Shown in pieces: positions 35,170-45,009 of a DNA stretch of 64,000 nt. Below the pieces are notes generated by a model. It had not been told where the DNA came from. It was given only the letters and a program-made list of their open reading frames with translations, and made no database searches. The translations under genes were made by a program, and so were the position numbers. Each line of letters opens with the position of its first letter. The stretch's first letter is position 1. Origin of the DNA: Parelaphostrongylus tenuis (taxonomy: Eukaryota > Nematoda > Chromadorea > Rhabditida > Metastrongylidae); the NCBI GenBank assembly GCA_019055375.1, contig JAHQIW010005377.1, positions 1-64,000 on the forward strand. Reading direction: 5' to 3'.

Positions 35170-35360
35170 TTACAACATCCATCGCAAGATCTCTACGAGT
35201 TGACAAGCTTGGAAATGAGGCGTCTGAGAAAGATGAATCAATTGAGGAAAGAAATGACCAGGAAGAGTCAGAAACAGCGCACTGCGAGACATCCTTGAAA
35301 GACGTTGAGAAGTTCCCGCTATTAAACAGAAGGGCTTTGGTGAACAGCTCAAGCCTGTAG
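35170..35360 (+). pseudogene. Unrecognised acidic ORF segment, copy 2
   Basis: Plus-strand frame with NEASEKDESIEERNDQEESE followed by ETSLKDVEKF, related to the minus-strand segment at 34345-34640. Between them lie family 2 elements. It may be one exon of an acidic, low-complexity protein that was duplicated in inverse orientation. No ATG-defined gene is visible. Confidence 0.4.
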
Positions 35361-35369
35361 ATGAATGAA

Positions 35370-35790
35370 ATGATAAATGACTGCAGCCTGGCAGCTTTTC
35401 AATTCTGGTTGCACACGTGACATATCTTCGTTCAATATTCTGCTATCCTGTTGAGGGTGACATAATTGAGAAGTTCACAGACTACAGACAATAGGAGGAC
35501 TGGGTGGTTGTTGCTGACAGCGCAGAGAAGTCATCCTTTTGACCTCTGAAATGGCCTCTTGGAGCTGTATATTTTCAATGCTTGGGAATCTGTTATAAAA
35601 AAAGGCAGGTTTCTACGGCGATCAAAGCAATGTGTGGGAAAGGACGATGTAATTCTCACACTACTCATCAAATTGTTGTATGTCAACTCTGTCAAGGCTT
35701 TACTTCGGGTACACACTAGAATCCCTTTATATAAGTTTCCTCTAAATGTGTTTTCATCTTGCAGTTTTCAACACAGTCCATGGTAACGTG
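35370..35790. other. Unassigned stretch
   Basis: No gene or repeat recognised. Confidence 0.4.
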
Positions 35791-35792
35791 CA

Positions 35793-36671
35793 TTAACCCT
35801 TTCAGGACCATGTGCACAACTCAAGGTACCACGGGCCTTTTCGTGGTTATCTCGTCAAGCACAAAGCTTTCGGCAGACTTTCAGTAATCATTTGATAGCT
35901 GAAACACCTGCAATTCAAACTCTGAGCTTGCTTTCCGAAACGGCTTTTTTGGCGCGCTGTAGCAACGATGTGAAAATTACGAATTGCCTGCGAAGTGCGT
36001 AGTGCTTTTGCACCCAGCTCCTTGGGTTTTTTCTGGGGTCAGAGTGTTTTTATTAGAGTTTCAATAAAATTAAAATAGTTTGAATTGTGGTATTTCTATT
36101 ACCAGACTTGTTTCCTATGAAAATCATTTTAACGCGCCGTAACATCGGCGAAAAGGAAAATACGTTCTGCCTTCGACGTTTACGATTTGCAAGGTTGTCG
36201 TCTGTGCTTGGCTGCCGGTATTCAATGGTAAGTAGATAACCATCTGGTAGAAAAGTTGTAACAACTTCGAATCTTAGTTGCAATTTGGAAAATACTTCAC
36301 GGAGTGCTGTAAGAGTAGAAAAAGGTTGCGTTTTGCACACAAAGTAGTTCGCCATTGCTCTGAAATTCGAAGCTTGTTCATTCACTATGTAGAAAGCAAA
36401 TGAAATGTCAATACCAATAGAACAATGAGGCATAGCCTTTTCTACATTATGTCGACTTGAAAATATTCTCTAAACAAAGGAAAATTGTCCAGATAAACGA
36501 CGAAAATCATACCCTTTCGGAGCGGCAATTGAAATCACTGTGTGAGACGCTATCTGAGGAAACTATTTCAGTGTTCCATTTGGAAATTTTGTCTCTGTCA
36601 CAAGAAATGTTCAGATTTATTTCCACTTTCAGATACAATACGATTGCCTCTACATGCTAATATGCTACTGA

Positions 36672-36725
<54 letters not shown>

Positions 36726-37501
36726 CTTATGTGCGAGAAAAAACTCTGAAGGTAAAACGTGATTTTCTCTTTGCTCTTACGATAACCTATAGAAAACTTA
36801 TGGATCAAAAATTAAGATTTAGAATTTCTATAATTGAATCAATAAGCTCTTAAGCTTTGATTAAAAGTCATTTACAGACTCAAGCCGAGCAAACAAAGAA
36901 TACCGAGTGTGAAACATAGCCTTGTTTTTGCTATTACAATGCTGTTACAACACGCTATAAAGTTTCTTTCGAAAGCCAAGTAATGTGTCGTAGTTGCCAG
37001 AATTTTAGCTATAGATTATTACTAAAGCTCTGAGAAAGAAGCTTTCTCCATCGAATTAGGCTTGATCCCAAAGAGGTCTTCTACGTTTTCTTATCGAAGA
37101 CATGGCATCGAATTCATTGTGCATCATCTTTTTGGCAAAATATTCATTGTTCTCCTATCTTCAGCCATATTATAGCTTTTAATTATTGTGCATAACAAAA
37201 TATATCAAAACTGGTATATTTCCACGACTAATTTCTTGTATAAAATATTGCTATTGACAGAATGCTGACATCACTGTAATCGCGTAGTAAAAGTGAGCTT
37301 TTTGTTCAAACCTAAACGTTATATCTGCACCAAAAGTCTACAAGTGGGTAGAGAAAATCGCGATCTATTGAAATATCTCAATGAACCATAGGTTTGTTTT
37401 CTAAAAACAGTGAAAAAACCCTAATCAAATAACAAAAGTCGCTCCCGGCTGCGATTGGCACTGCGCGTGGCGATTACAACCGGTGGTTCTGAAAGGGTTA
37501 A
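35793..37501. mobile_element. piggyBac-like non-autonomous element (TTAA-flanked)
   Basis: Bounded by ttaaccctttcag at 35793 and ctgaaagggttaa at 37489-37501. These give TTAA target duplications and CCC...GGG ends, the hallmark of the piggyBac superfamily. The 1.7 kb element has a 126-codon minus frame (36053-36433) with no transposase motif I can recognise, and an internal TA microsatellite at 36674-36722. I infer a MITE-like derivative. Confidence 0.7.
36674..36722. repeat. TA microsatellite
   Basis: About 48 bp of uninterrupted (at)n inside the piggyBac-like element. Confidence 0.9.
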
Positions 37502-37854
37502 AAATCCACTGTTTAAGAAGGCTGCTTTCACGAGTGGATGATTGAAAGCTGACTACCTTCTATCGCAGCATGGAAAAGATTAACGGGCGAGTTAAATGAC
37601 TATTAGGTTCCATTATTCTTCTCTTCTAATCCTTCACTGTCATCTTAATAAGGCTTAATAATCTTTTAGTTTGAGAAGAAATGTCACTCAAAGTAGAATT
37701 GGTGAAAATTTTGAGATAGTCATGCTTATCGCAATAATGATCATGAAGAAAATAAATCCCCCTGCTGCTCGCCGTACATTGCTACGGGCAAAGGCGCAAT
37801 GATATAGACTTGAAGAATGTGAATTTACCACGTGTCCACCCCGTATTAGGCGAG

Positions 37855-37940
37855 GAGGAAAACGAGGCTGTGTGGCCAAGTGGGTTGTGATGCTCAGCGC
37901 AGCGCATACCGGGGCTGATCCCTACACTTCTTCACCCAAC
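37855..37940 (+). repeat. tRNA-like SINE head
   Basis: The sequence gctgtgtggccaagtgggtt followed by gtgatgctcagcgcagcgca resembles the tRNA-Ser/Leu-like head of SINE family 1 (compare 57300). Followed by an A-run at about 37957. Confidence 0.4.
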
Positions 37941-38149
37941 AATCTTTGCACAGTCAAAAAAAAAAACGTTGATAGGGACTAAAGTGATAAAGTGTCTGTA
38001 TTTACTACATGAGTGGATTGATTATTTTACGTGGTGCAAGCATTGGGTTTGAAATGCTGTTCTAGACGAAGTGTGAAAACTGTACTAAATTCTCTTTTCA
38101 TTATTATTTGAGCCAACATGTCATGTGGTCTGGTAAGGGCTCCTGTACA

Positions 38150-38192
38150 GCCCGAGACACGTGTTTCGTCCTTACAGACTCATCAGCCGGGC
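38150..38192 (-). ncRNA. Hammerhead ribozyme, intact, unit 1
   Basis: Minus strand in order: stem I gcccgg; core CTGATGA; stem II gtct-gtaa-ggac with a GNRA-type loop; GAA; stem III aca-cg-tgt; C17; then stem I tcgggc. The cleavage triplet is GUC. All conserved core bases are present and stem I has six pairs (one G-U). The very short stem III with two-base loop gives the type I minimal form, which in known cases works as a dimer; tandem copies would supply that. Sequence outside stem I is available for loop-loop contacts. Confidence 0.88.
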
Positions 38193-38387
38193 AGAACCCG
38201 TCGTCTGTCGATCTTTTCATAGTCAGTTCTCTCGGGAACGTCACACTCCTTATATATAGTTATCGACGACCTACGCTTTACACTCTATGTCAGGTGAAAC
38301 ATTCACCTAACACAGAGTATTTTCGCACTCGACTGCTAGCTGTATTTGAGCCAACATGTCATGTGGTCTGGTAAGGGCTCCTGTACA

Positions 38388-38430
38388 GCCCGAGACACGT
38401 GTTTCGTCCTTACAGACTCATCAGCCGGGC
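38388..38430 (-). ncRNA. Hammerhead ribozyme, intact, unit 2
   Basis: Identical in sequence to the ribozyme 238 bp upstream: core CTGATGA, GUAA-looped stem II, GAA, GUC triplet and six-pair stem I. The two cleavage sites define the 238-nt monomer. Confidence 0.88.
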
Positions 38431-38625
38431 AGAACCCGTCGTCTGTCGATCTTTTCATAGTCAGTTCTCTCGGGAGCGTCACACTCCTTATATATAGTTA
38501 TCGACGACCTACGCTTTACACTCTATGTCAGGTGAAACATTCACCTAACACAGAGTGTTTTCGCACTCGACTGCTAGCTGTATTTGAGCCAACATGTCAT
38601 GTGGTCTGGTAAGGGCTCTTGTACA

Positions 38626-38650
38626 GCCCGAGACACGTGTTCCGTCTCGT
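38626..38650 (-). ncRNA. Truncated hammerhead, unit 3
   Basis: The third unit stops inside the ribozyme: stem I strand tcgggc, C17 and the cacgtgt stem III are present, but stem II and the core are missing. The array ends here. Confidence 0.7.
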
Positions 38651-38689
38651 GTACTAATTCTTACATAAATTATGAAGACACTTTTGCAG

Positions 38690-39000
38690 CAAAGAATAAA
38701 AAGATAAGGCTCTCAGCATTCTTCTATCTCTGAGGAATGCAGCATGCATTCGTCTTTAATTTTTGAATTCGCTTGAGGTGAGTGGATGCACGTCTGGCCT
38801 TTACAATGACTTGCGGTGGCTTCCCGCTGAGCTGAGTCAGTGCTGCTTACCATCCCAGATAAGTGTGAGACCAGTTTGGTACCAATTTAGCGGCCCCTCA
38901 GGGATGGATAGCTAGGTGAGCCATGAGCGCTGAGATCGAACTAATCATTTCGTGTGCTACGCAGAGCACCTCTAATCACTGCGCCACATACGCTCCTACT
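38690..39000 (-). repeat. tRNA-derived SINE, family 2
   Basis: The minus strand begins with a tRNA-like head (tatgtggcgcagtgattaga and agttcgatctc as A and B boxes, about 38927-38998) and continues with a body related to 57670-57970 (landmarks gcttgaggtga and acttgcggtg on the plus strand). Confidence 0.55.
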
Positions 39001-39279
39001 TCCACAATAACGAAGATAATTACTTACAAGCTTTCACCTCTAGATAGATCCTTGCTGCATTTCGGATTTGATGCAGTAGCTGGTTAGTTCAAATGCCCGT
39101 AGCTTACGGTTAGTAAGAGGTAGCCGAACTGTGAAAAAGCGCTAAATTCTCCTATACTGTTACCAAAAAATTCAGATCGCAAATCTGTAATGGAAGATCC
39201 GTAAATCGATCTTATCGCAGCGATATGGCTTTCAGATTAGGCAAAGAAAAATTTGAGAAATGATCATATTTTTATTTGC

Positions 39280-39893
39280 GATCTATTCCTAATTCTATTG
39301 CTGCCCAAATTCTATACATTCCCTGATTCTTGAAGGCAAACTAATTGGCTATCCATCTTTCTCCAAAATATTCCGATCAATATCAAGCAAAGCCAAGTCT
39401 TGCTCAGAACCACAGAGCTGGTAGTCAGGGTAAACAGTGGTCTAAAAACCTCAGCAGTGACGTCGTTAAAGTAAGCTCAACAACAACTTCGGCTGCTAAA
39501 GCACGCAAACTGTTAGATTTACGAGAAGTGCAGAATCTGTGAACCTACTTTGGCTAGTTTGTTTTGTGTGCTCAGAGCTCAGCATTCTTGTGAAATGGTA
39601 CAATTACTTCCGGCGAGTACTGTGAAAGCCACGTTTTGCAGCACTGCATATCTCAACCTTAATAAAATGGTAAGGCGAATTTTTCTGAATGTGAAATATT
39701 TATAGTTCTACTAATCAGCGTTGAAAACCACCGATTAGGAATATTTGGAATTTCACGTTTCCGCTTTTGATCACGCTGCCTTATACCTTCATGTTGCCGT
39801 ACCATGCAATGGACTGCCGTCAAAATATGTCTTCTAAGAAATTTCCCACCACATCACAATCGCCTTTCTATTTGCCAATAGGAATAGTCCCAT
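39280..39893 (-). pseudogene. Trypsin-like serine protease pseudogene C
   Basis: Remnant of the protease family: exon 3 at about 39750-39893 (the His region reads TAVHC but is frameshifted), exon 4 at 39549-39657 with an in-frame TGA, exon 5 at 39280-39441 with a stop just after the Asp region. Exons 1, 2 and 6-8 are absent, and a foldback element begins just beyond exon 3. The donor of exon 5 has changed from GT to GC. Confidence 0.75.
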
Positions 39894-39949
39894 AAAAGCG
39901 TAATGAGAAAGGATTAATGGTTCTTTCTGTTGCAAGAGAGCTAATGGAA

Positions 39950-40820
39950 AACAGGTCTCAATTAACAGGAGAGGAATTTTGATAGGAACGCCAGTAACCA
40001 TTCAAATCTGAGTTTTCAGTCTAAATCCTTACGTCGCCGGTTTTCGAAAAAGTCTTTTATTGACGTTGCCACTGAAGGAGATTTCCTGCATTACAGACGT
40101 GAAAATTTTTCGCCGGATAGAGCTCTTTCATTGGACTGTTGTACTCATTCGATAGCGTAATTGTTTCTCATTTCAAAACTGTGCTTATTTTCTGCAAAAA
40201 CAGCATCTCTGTAGTGTAAGAGGAAAAATAAGATTGGTTACATAGGTGAAAAGGTGTTTTTTGGCCATTCCATGGCGTGGGCGGAGGGGGCGGGGCGAGG
40301 GGGACGCGGCTGCTTCTACATGACCTTCGCTTGATTCGCGCTTTCGCTGTTGACATACCTCCCTGCTACACAGCATAGAATCGGTCTTTCCAGAAAATAG
40401 CACAGTGTTGGAATTAGCAACTTCACGCTAACGAATGATTACAGATAGTTCAAGAGCTGTGTCGAGCGAGGTGTGAATTACAAATCTTTCCTTTCTCCTA
40501 GAACGCTTTCAAATAGATTTCTCAAGAAGAAAGCATATTTAAAAGCTCTTTGTAAATTTTGCTGCCGAGTGAATACTAACTCCTTGAAGAAGAAGTTTGG
40601 TCGAGCGAAATATAAGCGAAATAAGAAAAAACACGTGGTTTTGTGAAAGATGATTTTATTTCGAATTTCATCCAGTTATAAGAGAGCGCTTCGAAAAACA
40701 GGCTAAGTGTGGATCTAGCCAGAAATCTGAATTTTCGAATGATTACTAGCACTCCTATAAAAACTTCTTTTGAGGAGTTTGAGGTCGGTCTTACATTTGT
40801 TTCCTTATAATCAGAAGACC
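39950..40820. mobile_element. Foldback element, third copy
   Basis: The left arm (about 39960-40130: gaattttgataggaacgcca, attcaaatctgagttttcag) and right arm (about 40690-40820: the complement, ending taatcagaa) match those of the 17154-18040 element. The centre is GC-rich (ggcggagggggcggggcga at about 40280). No transposase frame. Confidence 0.6.
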
Positions 40821-41226
40821 TGATCAATTAATATTTGTCAAGCCAAAGTGACGTCTCGAAAAGTTCAGTATTTAAAAACTCAATGATTTACTACTCATTG
40901 AATCACTTGTATATCTAATTCAACATTGGCGATTACCAATAACTATTGATGACAGCATGTGTGACAGATGACAGCATATCCTTCTCATTCCATCCAAAAA
41001 CTGTTGACAAGGTCAGTTTACTGCGATCTAATGTGAATATAATACCGCTTATGACACAAATGTACAGAATGCGCGAAAGGTTCTGCCAATTTTTTGAGGT
41101 ATTTTTGCGGTAAAAGTACTGCATGAACAAATTAATTGATTCACTTGAGAAATGAATACGTTTGTTGTATCAACATCAATAGCAATAGAAAAAGTTCACA
41201 ATATTTTCTCAAAATTACCTTCTTTG

Positions 41227-41985
41227 TATCTCTGCATCGTTTCGCAAGTTCGGACGTAAGGTTTCGGTTGCCTGCGGCTCGTGCGATTCCACTTTGACGT
41301 ATCAGCTCGAGTGTCTGCGGAGACAAGCGTCTCTTCGTGACCTTAGGACTTTCGGCTTTTTTAGCGCCAACGTGAAGATATTCAACGAGTCGATCGTATT
41401 CTTCGTCGATGTTGTCGACAACGGTATCTTCCCAAGAGCCGACTAATGATTTGAATACATCCCAGTTTATGGTAGTTCTGGGACTTCGTTGTTTGTATTT
41501 AGCGGCTTTCTCTCCTCTCCTCGAAAATCGGAACGTTGCGCGAAGGAGGCGATGGTCTGATCCCGTGTAGAACTTGGGAACAACAGCGACGTCGGTCAGG
41601 CAAAACCTTCGATTTACTATGATGTGATCTATTTCGTTATGGTACTCTCCATTGGGAGACTCCCACGTCCATCGCTGAGAGAGAGGCTTTTGGAATTGCG
41701 AGTTACCATGGATGGTTTGGGTCGTCATGATAAACTCGGATAGCCTCTCACCCTGTTCATTCCATTCTAGTCCGTGGGTCCCTATGTGACGTTCTTCAGA
41801 CGTTCTTCTAGGTCCAATTTTTGCGTTAAAATCTCCGACAATGACCTTGAAGAATGTATGATCTTCTCTGAAGAATTTTTCGAGGTCCATATAGAACGCT
41901 TCGACTTCGTCTTCGTCATAGCTTGATGTTGGTGCGTAAGCAACGAAGATGGTCAAAGCCGGCATAGAACCACATCGTTTCAACC
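41227..41985 (-). pseudogene. RTE-like endonuclease domain (inverted 5' part)
   Basis: This apurinic/apyrimidinic-type endonuclease nicks target DNA for target-primed reverse transcription. The minus frame, open from 42100 to 41141, contains after the junction [20 protein letters not shown], then [23 protein letters not shown] and YTGSDHRLLRA, the last being the family's catalytic SDH. The N-terminal third, with the first metal-binding and catalytic residues, is missing (compare 25385-25680). The first ~25 and last ~25 codons of the open frame are read from non-homologous flanking sequence. Not functional alone. Confidence 0.85.
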
Positions 41986-43751
41986 GTAAACGATGCAGAG
42001 AAGCGATAAAAGAAGACCTTAAAGAGAGAAGAGCAGCAGTTATGGCAGAAGCTGCAGAACCTGGGAAGAGCATTCGCAAAGCCCAGCGAGGCTTCGCCAA
42101 CTATAAGACCAAGATGATTGCACTCCGATACCCTGACGGGACACTTACAGCTTCCAGAAGAGCTATGGAGAAAATCATCCACCAGTACTACTCGGATCTC
42201 TTCGCTAGCCATGTTCTCTTACCGTCATATAAATTGAAAGAGGACGAATATGTCGTTCCACCGGTCCTTCCTTCCGAAATCCGACATGCTATATCGTCGG
42301 TGAAAAACAGAACAACACCTGGTCCAGACAGGATTAGACCAGAACACCTGAAGAACATGCCGCCAGTTCTCATCAACACCCTGGCTCGGCTCTTCACTCG
42401 CTACCTGTCAGAATGCAAGGTCCCTATTCAATGGAAAACCAGCAAGACCGTATTGTTGTTCAAAAAGGGAGACCTTCACGACATAGGCAATTATCGCCCA
42501 ATCTGCTTGCTGTCCGTTGTCTATAAACTCTTTACTCGAGTCATCCTGAACAGGACTGACAGAACACTGGACGAAGGACAGCCATGCGAACAAGCAGGGT
42601 TCAGAAAAGGATTTAGTACCATGGACCACATCCACACGATCACAAGACTCATTGAAGTTTCACGAGAGTACAAACAACCACTCTGTCTCACTTTTATCGA
42701 TCTGAAAAAAGCCTTTGATTCAGTGGAAACAGAAGCGGTTATAGAGGCTCTGGATAACCAGGGCGTCCCTACTCGGTACATAATGATCCTTCGTGAGCTC
42801 TATAAAGATTTCACGACCAGAATATCTCCATTCTACAACAATATCACCATTGACGTAAGAAGAGGGGTTCGACAAGGCGATACAATATCGCCAAAACTAT
42901 TCACTGCCACCCTACAAAACGTCATGCGAACATTAGAATGGGACGAAATGGGAGTGAAAATTGACGGTCGACAATTAAACCATCTTCGCTTTGCTGACGA
43001 TATCGTTCTCATAACACCAAACATCAGCCAAGCGGAACGAATGTTGACTGATTTCGATAACGCCTGTGGAAAGATCGGTCTTCAACTGAATCTAACGAAA
43101 ACAATGTTCATGAGGAACGGATGGGTTTCTAATGCCCCATTCACGCTCAACGGAACGACAATTTCCGAATGCTCCAGTTACATCTATCTAGGTCGTGAAA
43201 TCAACATGATGAACGACCTAGCCCCAGAGTTGAGCAGGAGGAAACGAGCGGCTTGGGGAACGTTTAAGAGCATCGAAGATGTAGTGAAGAGGACAAAGAA
43301 CATCCGACTCCGTGCCCACCTTTTCGACTCGACAATTATCCCTGCCCTAACGTATGCAGCAGAAACCTGGTCGCTACGTAAGCAGGATGAAAGATCACTT
43401 GCCGTTATCGAACGCGCAGTCGAAAGGTCGATGCTAGGAGTATCTCGTATTTCGCAAATGAGACAAAGGATCCGAACTTCCGACCTACGTCAACGATCGA
43501 AAATCAGAGACGCCGTTCTACACGCCAGGATATCGAAAATAAGGTGGGCCGGACACGTGATGCGCTTCAACGACAACCGATGGACGAGAGCCGTTACCGA
43601 CTGGATTCCTCGGGACGTCAAGCGCTCTAAAGGAAGACCACTGACCCGTTGGTTCGATTTCTCCACGAAAGCGATAGAAGAAAGATATGATGCTCAGCGA
43701 ATTCCTAGAGCAAGGAGGACCCACTGGGCTACTCTTGCACGCGATAGGTAA
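41949..43751 (+). CDS. RTE-like reverse transcriptase (separated from its endonuclease)
   Basis: An open frame of 600 codons; the first ~14 residues come from the inverted segment. Reverse transcriptase blocks in order: [39 protein letters not shown] (about residue 249, first catalytic Asp), [25 protein letters not shown] (about residue 348, the FADD catalytic box), [16 protein letters not shown]-terminal domain with [17 protein letters not shown] follows. A TAA ends the frame after LARDR. The family's last block (KWKSCWYPLESLDDQRDD) continues in frame beyond it, so the stop is a recent nonsense change. The enzyme core looks intact, but without a leader and with the endonuclease inverted it is unlikely to mobilise itself. 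Confidence 0.87.
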   Translation: MVKAGIEPHRFNRKRCREAIKEDLKERRAAVMAEAAEPGKSIRKAQRGFANYKTKMIALRYPDGTLTASRRAMEKIIHQYYSDLFASHVLLPSYKLKEDEYVVPPVLPSEIRHAISSVKNRTTPGPDRIRPEHLKNMPPVLINTLARLFTRYLSECKVPIQWKTSKTVLLFKKGDLHDIGNYRPICLLSVVYKLFTRVILNRTDRTLDEGQPCEQAGFRKGFSTMDHIHTITRLIEVSREYKQPLCLTFIDLKKAFDSVETEAVIEALDNQGVPTRYIMILRELYKDFTTRISPFYNNITIDVRRGVRQGDTISPKLFTATLQNVMRTLEWDEMGVKIDGRQLNHLRFADDIVLITPNISQAERMLTDFDNACGKIGLQLNLTKTMFMRNGWVSNAPFTLNGTTISECSSYIYLGREINMMNDLAPELSRRKRAAWGTFKSIEDVVKRTKNIRLRAHLFDSTIIPALTYAAETWSLRKQDERSLAVIERAVERSMLGVSRISQMRQRIRTSDLRQRSKIRDAVLHARISKIRWAGHVMRFNDNRWTRAVTDWIPRDVKRSKGRPLTRWFDFSTKAIEERYDAQRIPRARRTHWATLARDR

Positions 43752-44209
43752 AAATGGAAGAGTTGCTGGTACCCGCTCGAGTCACTCGACGATCAACGGG
43801 ACGACAGGTGATACAGGTGACAGGTGACCTTCTTTGACCTTTATACATACGAAGTCGTGAGATTTTCCAATGATGCTCGCCCCCGTTTCCATCGTAATTT
43901 TGTCTCAGGCGCGTGTAAGGGTTTTTCCTCTAATATGGACTACACTGAGTAATCCATTGCCTTGGTTTGTTTTTAGTTTTTAAGACAGCGGACTTCTCCT
44001 CACCCTTCTTGAGGGACTGACGTCTATTCTAGCGACTGTTGAGTGGTTTGACCGTGAATATCTCCTTATTCATAAGACCGCCTTCGACAAACGAGCATCA
44101 GCGACCAAGAAAATCATTCGGAGAGCCTTTGGAAGCCGTTCTTTTCATGTAGCTGCGCAATTTCACGGCTCTGTAGACACTTACTGGTTTGAAATCAATT
44201 GACTTTATT

Positions 44210-44830
44210 AATTAGGAAAGAAAGTTTTGTGGCACTCGTTAAAAAATGAAAATTTGTGCATGGATTCCAAATAAAAATAATATCTCATTCTTCAAAACAA
44301 AGGCCATCTTCTTCCACAACTTTCTGCCATCGGTTCGCCAAGTTTCGGATCTGGGTCGAAGTATCAGCTATTCGACTTCGAGTCGAAGAACTCTTGACAT
44401 GCTTCTTCAACTTCATCGAGCTATTTGAATCGGCGAACTTTCAAAAAGTGTTGCATTGATTGGAAAAGGCTAAAATTATCAAGCACAAGATTTTTGGCAA
44501 TAAAGCGTTGAAACCGGCATCCAGCAGCAGTTTTGTCTGTTGTGCCTTGTCTTTTAACTTCGTTGAATTCAGCGACTGCAACTCGCTGTGAAAGACCCTT
44601 TTACCTTCAATGACGCTATGAAAAAACAATTTCGATTGTATCGTTCGACGTGGCGGAGGTTTTCAACAAAGTGAAAATAAAGTTGAATAAAGTGTAGGCT
44701 TTCATTGGATAAATCCCACATGAGAAATTGCACTATTTCCATTATATGTAGCGTAGTTATCTCATGCATTCGAATGCTCCAGAACTTTCTTTCCAACCGT
44801 ATTTGCAATGTGGGCGGTTTCATTCACGTC
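44210..44830 (-). mobile_element. Second mariner transposon fragment, nested
   Basis: Minus-strand reading shows the C-terminal part of a mariner transposase in broken frames: FQSMQHFLKVRRFK, a block LDEVEEACQEFFDSK, and the C-terminal LANRWQKVVEEDGLCFEE followed by a stop (about 44285). These correspond to the LRGKRF, FF.SK and RWQKVIENNG blocks of the family. It interrupts the first mariner, whose sequence resumes near 44830. Boundaries are approximate. Confidence 0.7.
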
Positions 44831-45009
44831 TAGTGCAACTCATCTACTTCTATACATTTATTTATACAATCCATAACTTCAGCACAACTAATCTTGGCAA
44901 ATAAATAAAACAGATTTTAGACCAAAATTGAACAAGAATTCGTAAAAATTATCGGAATTGGTGGAGAAATATTCCATCAGTACTACTAAAACTGACGAAT
45001 ACAAAATTA

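Larger units (their letters stand above)
38094..38650 (-). mobile_element. Hammerhead family 1 tandem array (retrozyme-like)
   Basis: Two almost identical direct units of 238 bp (38108-38345, 38346-38583; only two differences noticed by eye) followed by a 60-bp partial third. Each full unit carries an intact minus-strand hammerhead, so a transcript would cut itself into 238-nt monomers. The array is bordered by gtactaaattct at about 38081 and gtactaattct at about 38651, a likely target-site duplication. The unit also has a strong hairpin, gttaggtgaat/tttcacctgac. There is no ORF of its own; the two 88-codon frames on the plus strand are shadows of the repeat. Structure matches animal and plant retrozymes, mobilised by another element's reverse transcriptase (inference). 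Confidence 0.8.
41227..43826 (+). mobile_element. RTE-like non-LTR retrotransposon with inverted 5' part
   Basis: A 2.6 kb insertion flanked by a perfect 10-bp target-site duplication, accttctttg at 41217-41226 and 43827-43836. The 3' part (about 41985-43826) is on the plus strand with the reverse transcriptase. The 5' part (41227 to about 41985) is inverted and carries the endonuclease. Both parts contain the same 14 nt, aaacgatgcagaga, at the point where they would join, as expected from twin priming. It is 5' truncated, lacking the leader and the first part of the endonuclease. It ends in acaggtg repeats. Confidence 0.87.
40840..44995 (-). mobile_element. Mariner/Tc1-like transposon, second copy, split by insertions
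   Basis: The left part (about 41030-41226) matches 5.88-6.02 kb, and the right part (43827 to about 44208 and about 44830-44995) matches 6.03-7.11 kb of the first copy. It is interrupted by an RTE-like LINE (41227-43826) and a second mariner (about 44210-44830). The transposase region is mostly deleted; only the stretch complementary to the C-terminal block (43860-43975) and the 5' region remain. Confidence 0.65.

Noticed and set aside
36053..36433. 126-codon minus-strand frame in the TTAA element as a transposase
   Set aside because: No piggyBac catalytic motif or cysteine-rich tail visible; kept only as part of the element description.
38108..38612. Two identical 88-codon plus-strand frames
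   Set aside because: Shadows of the 238-bp ribozyme repeat; the opposite strand holds the conserved RNA structure, and the frame is not open in the 48.5 and 29 kb copies.
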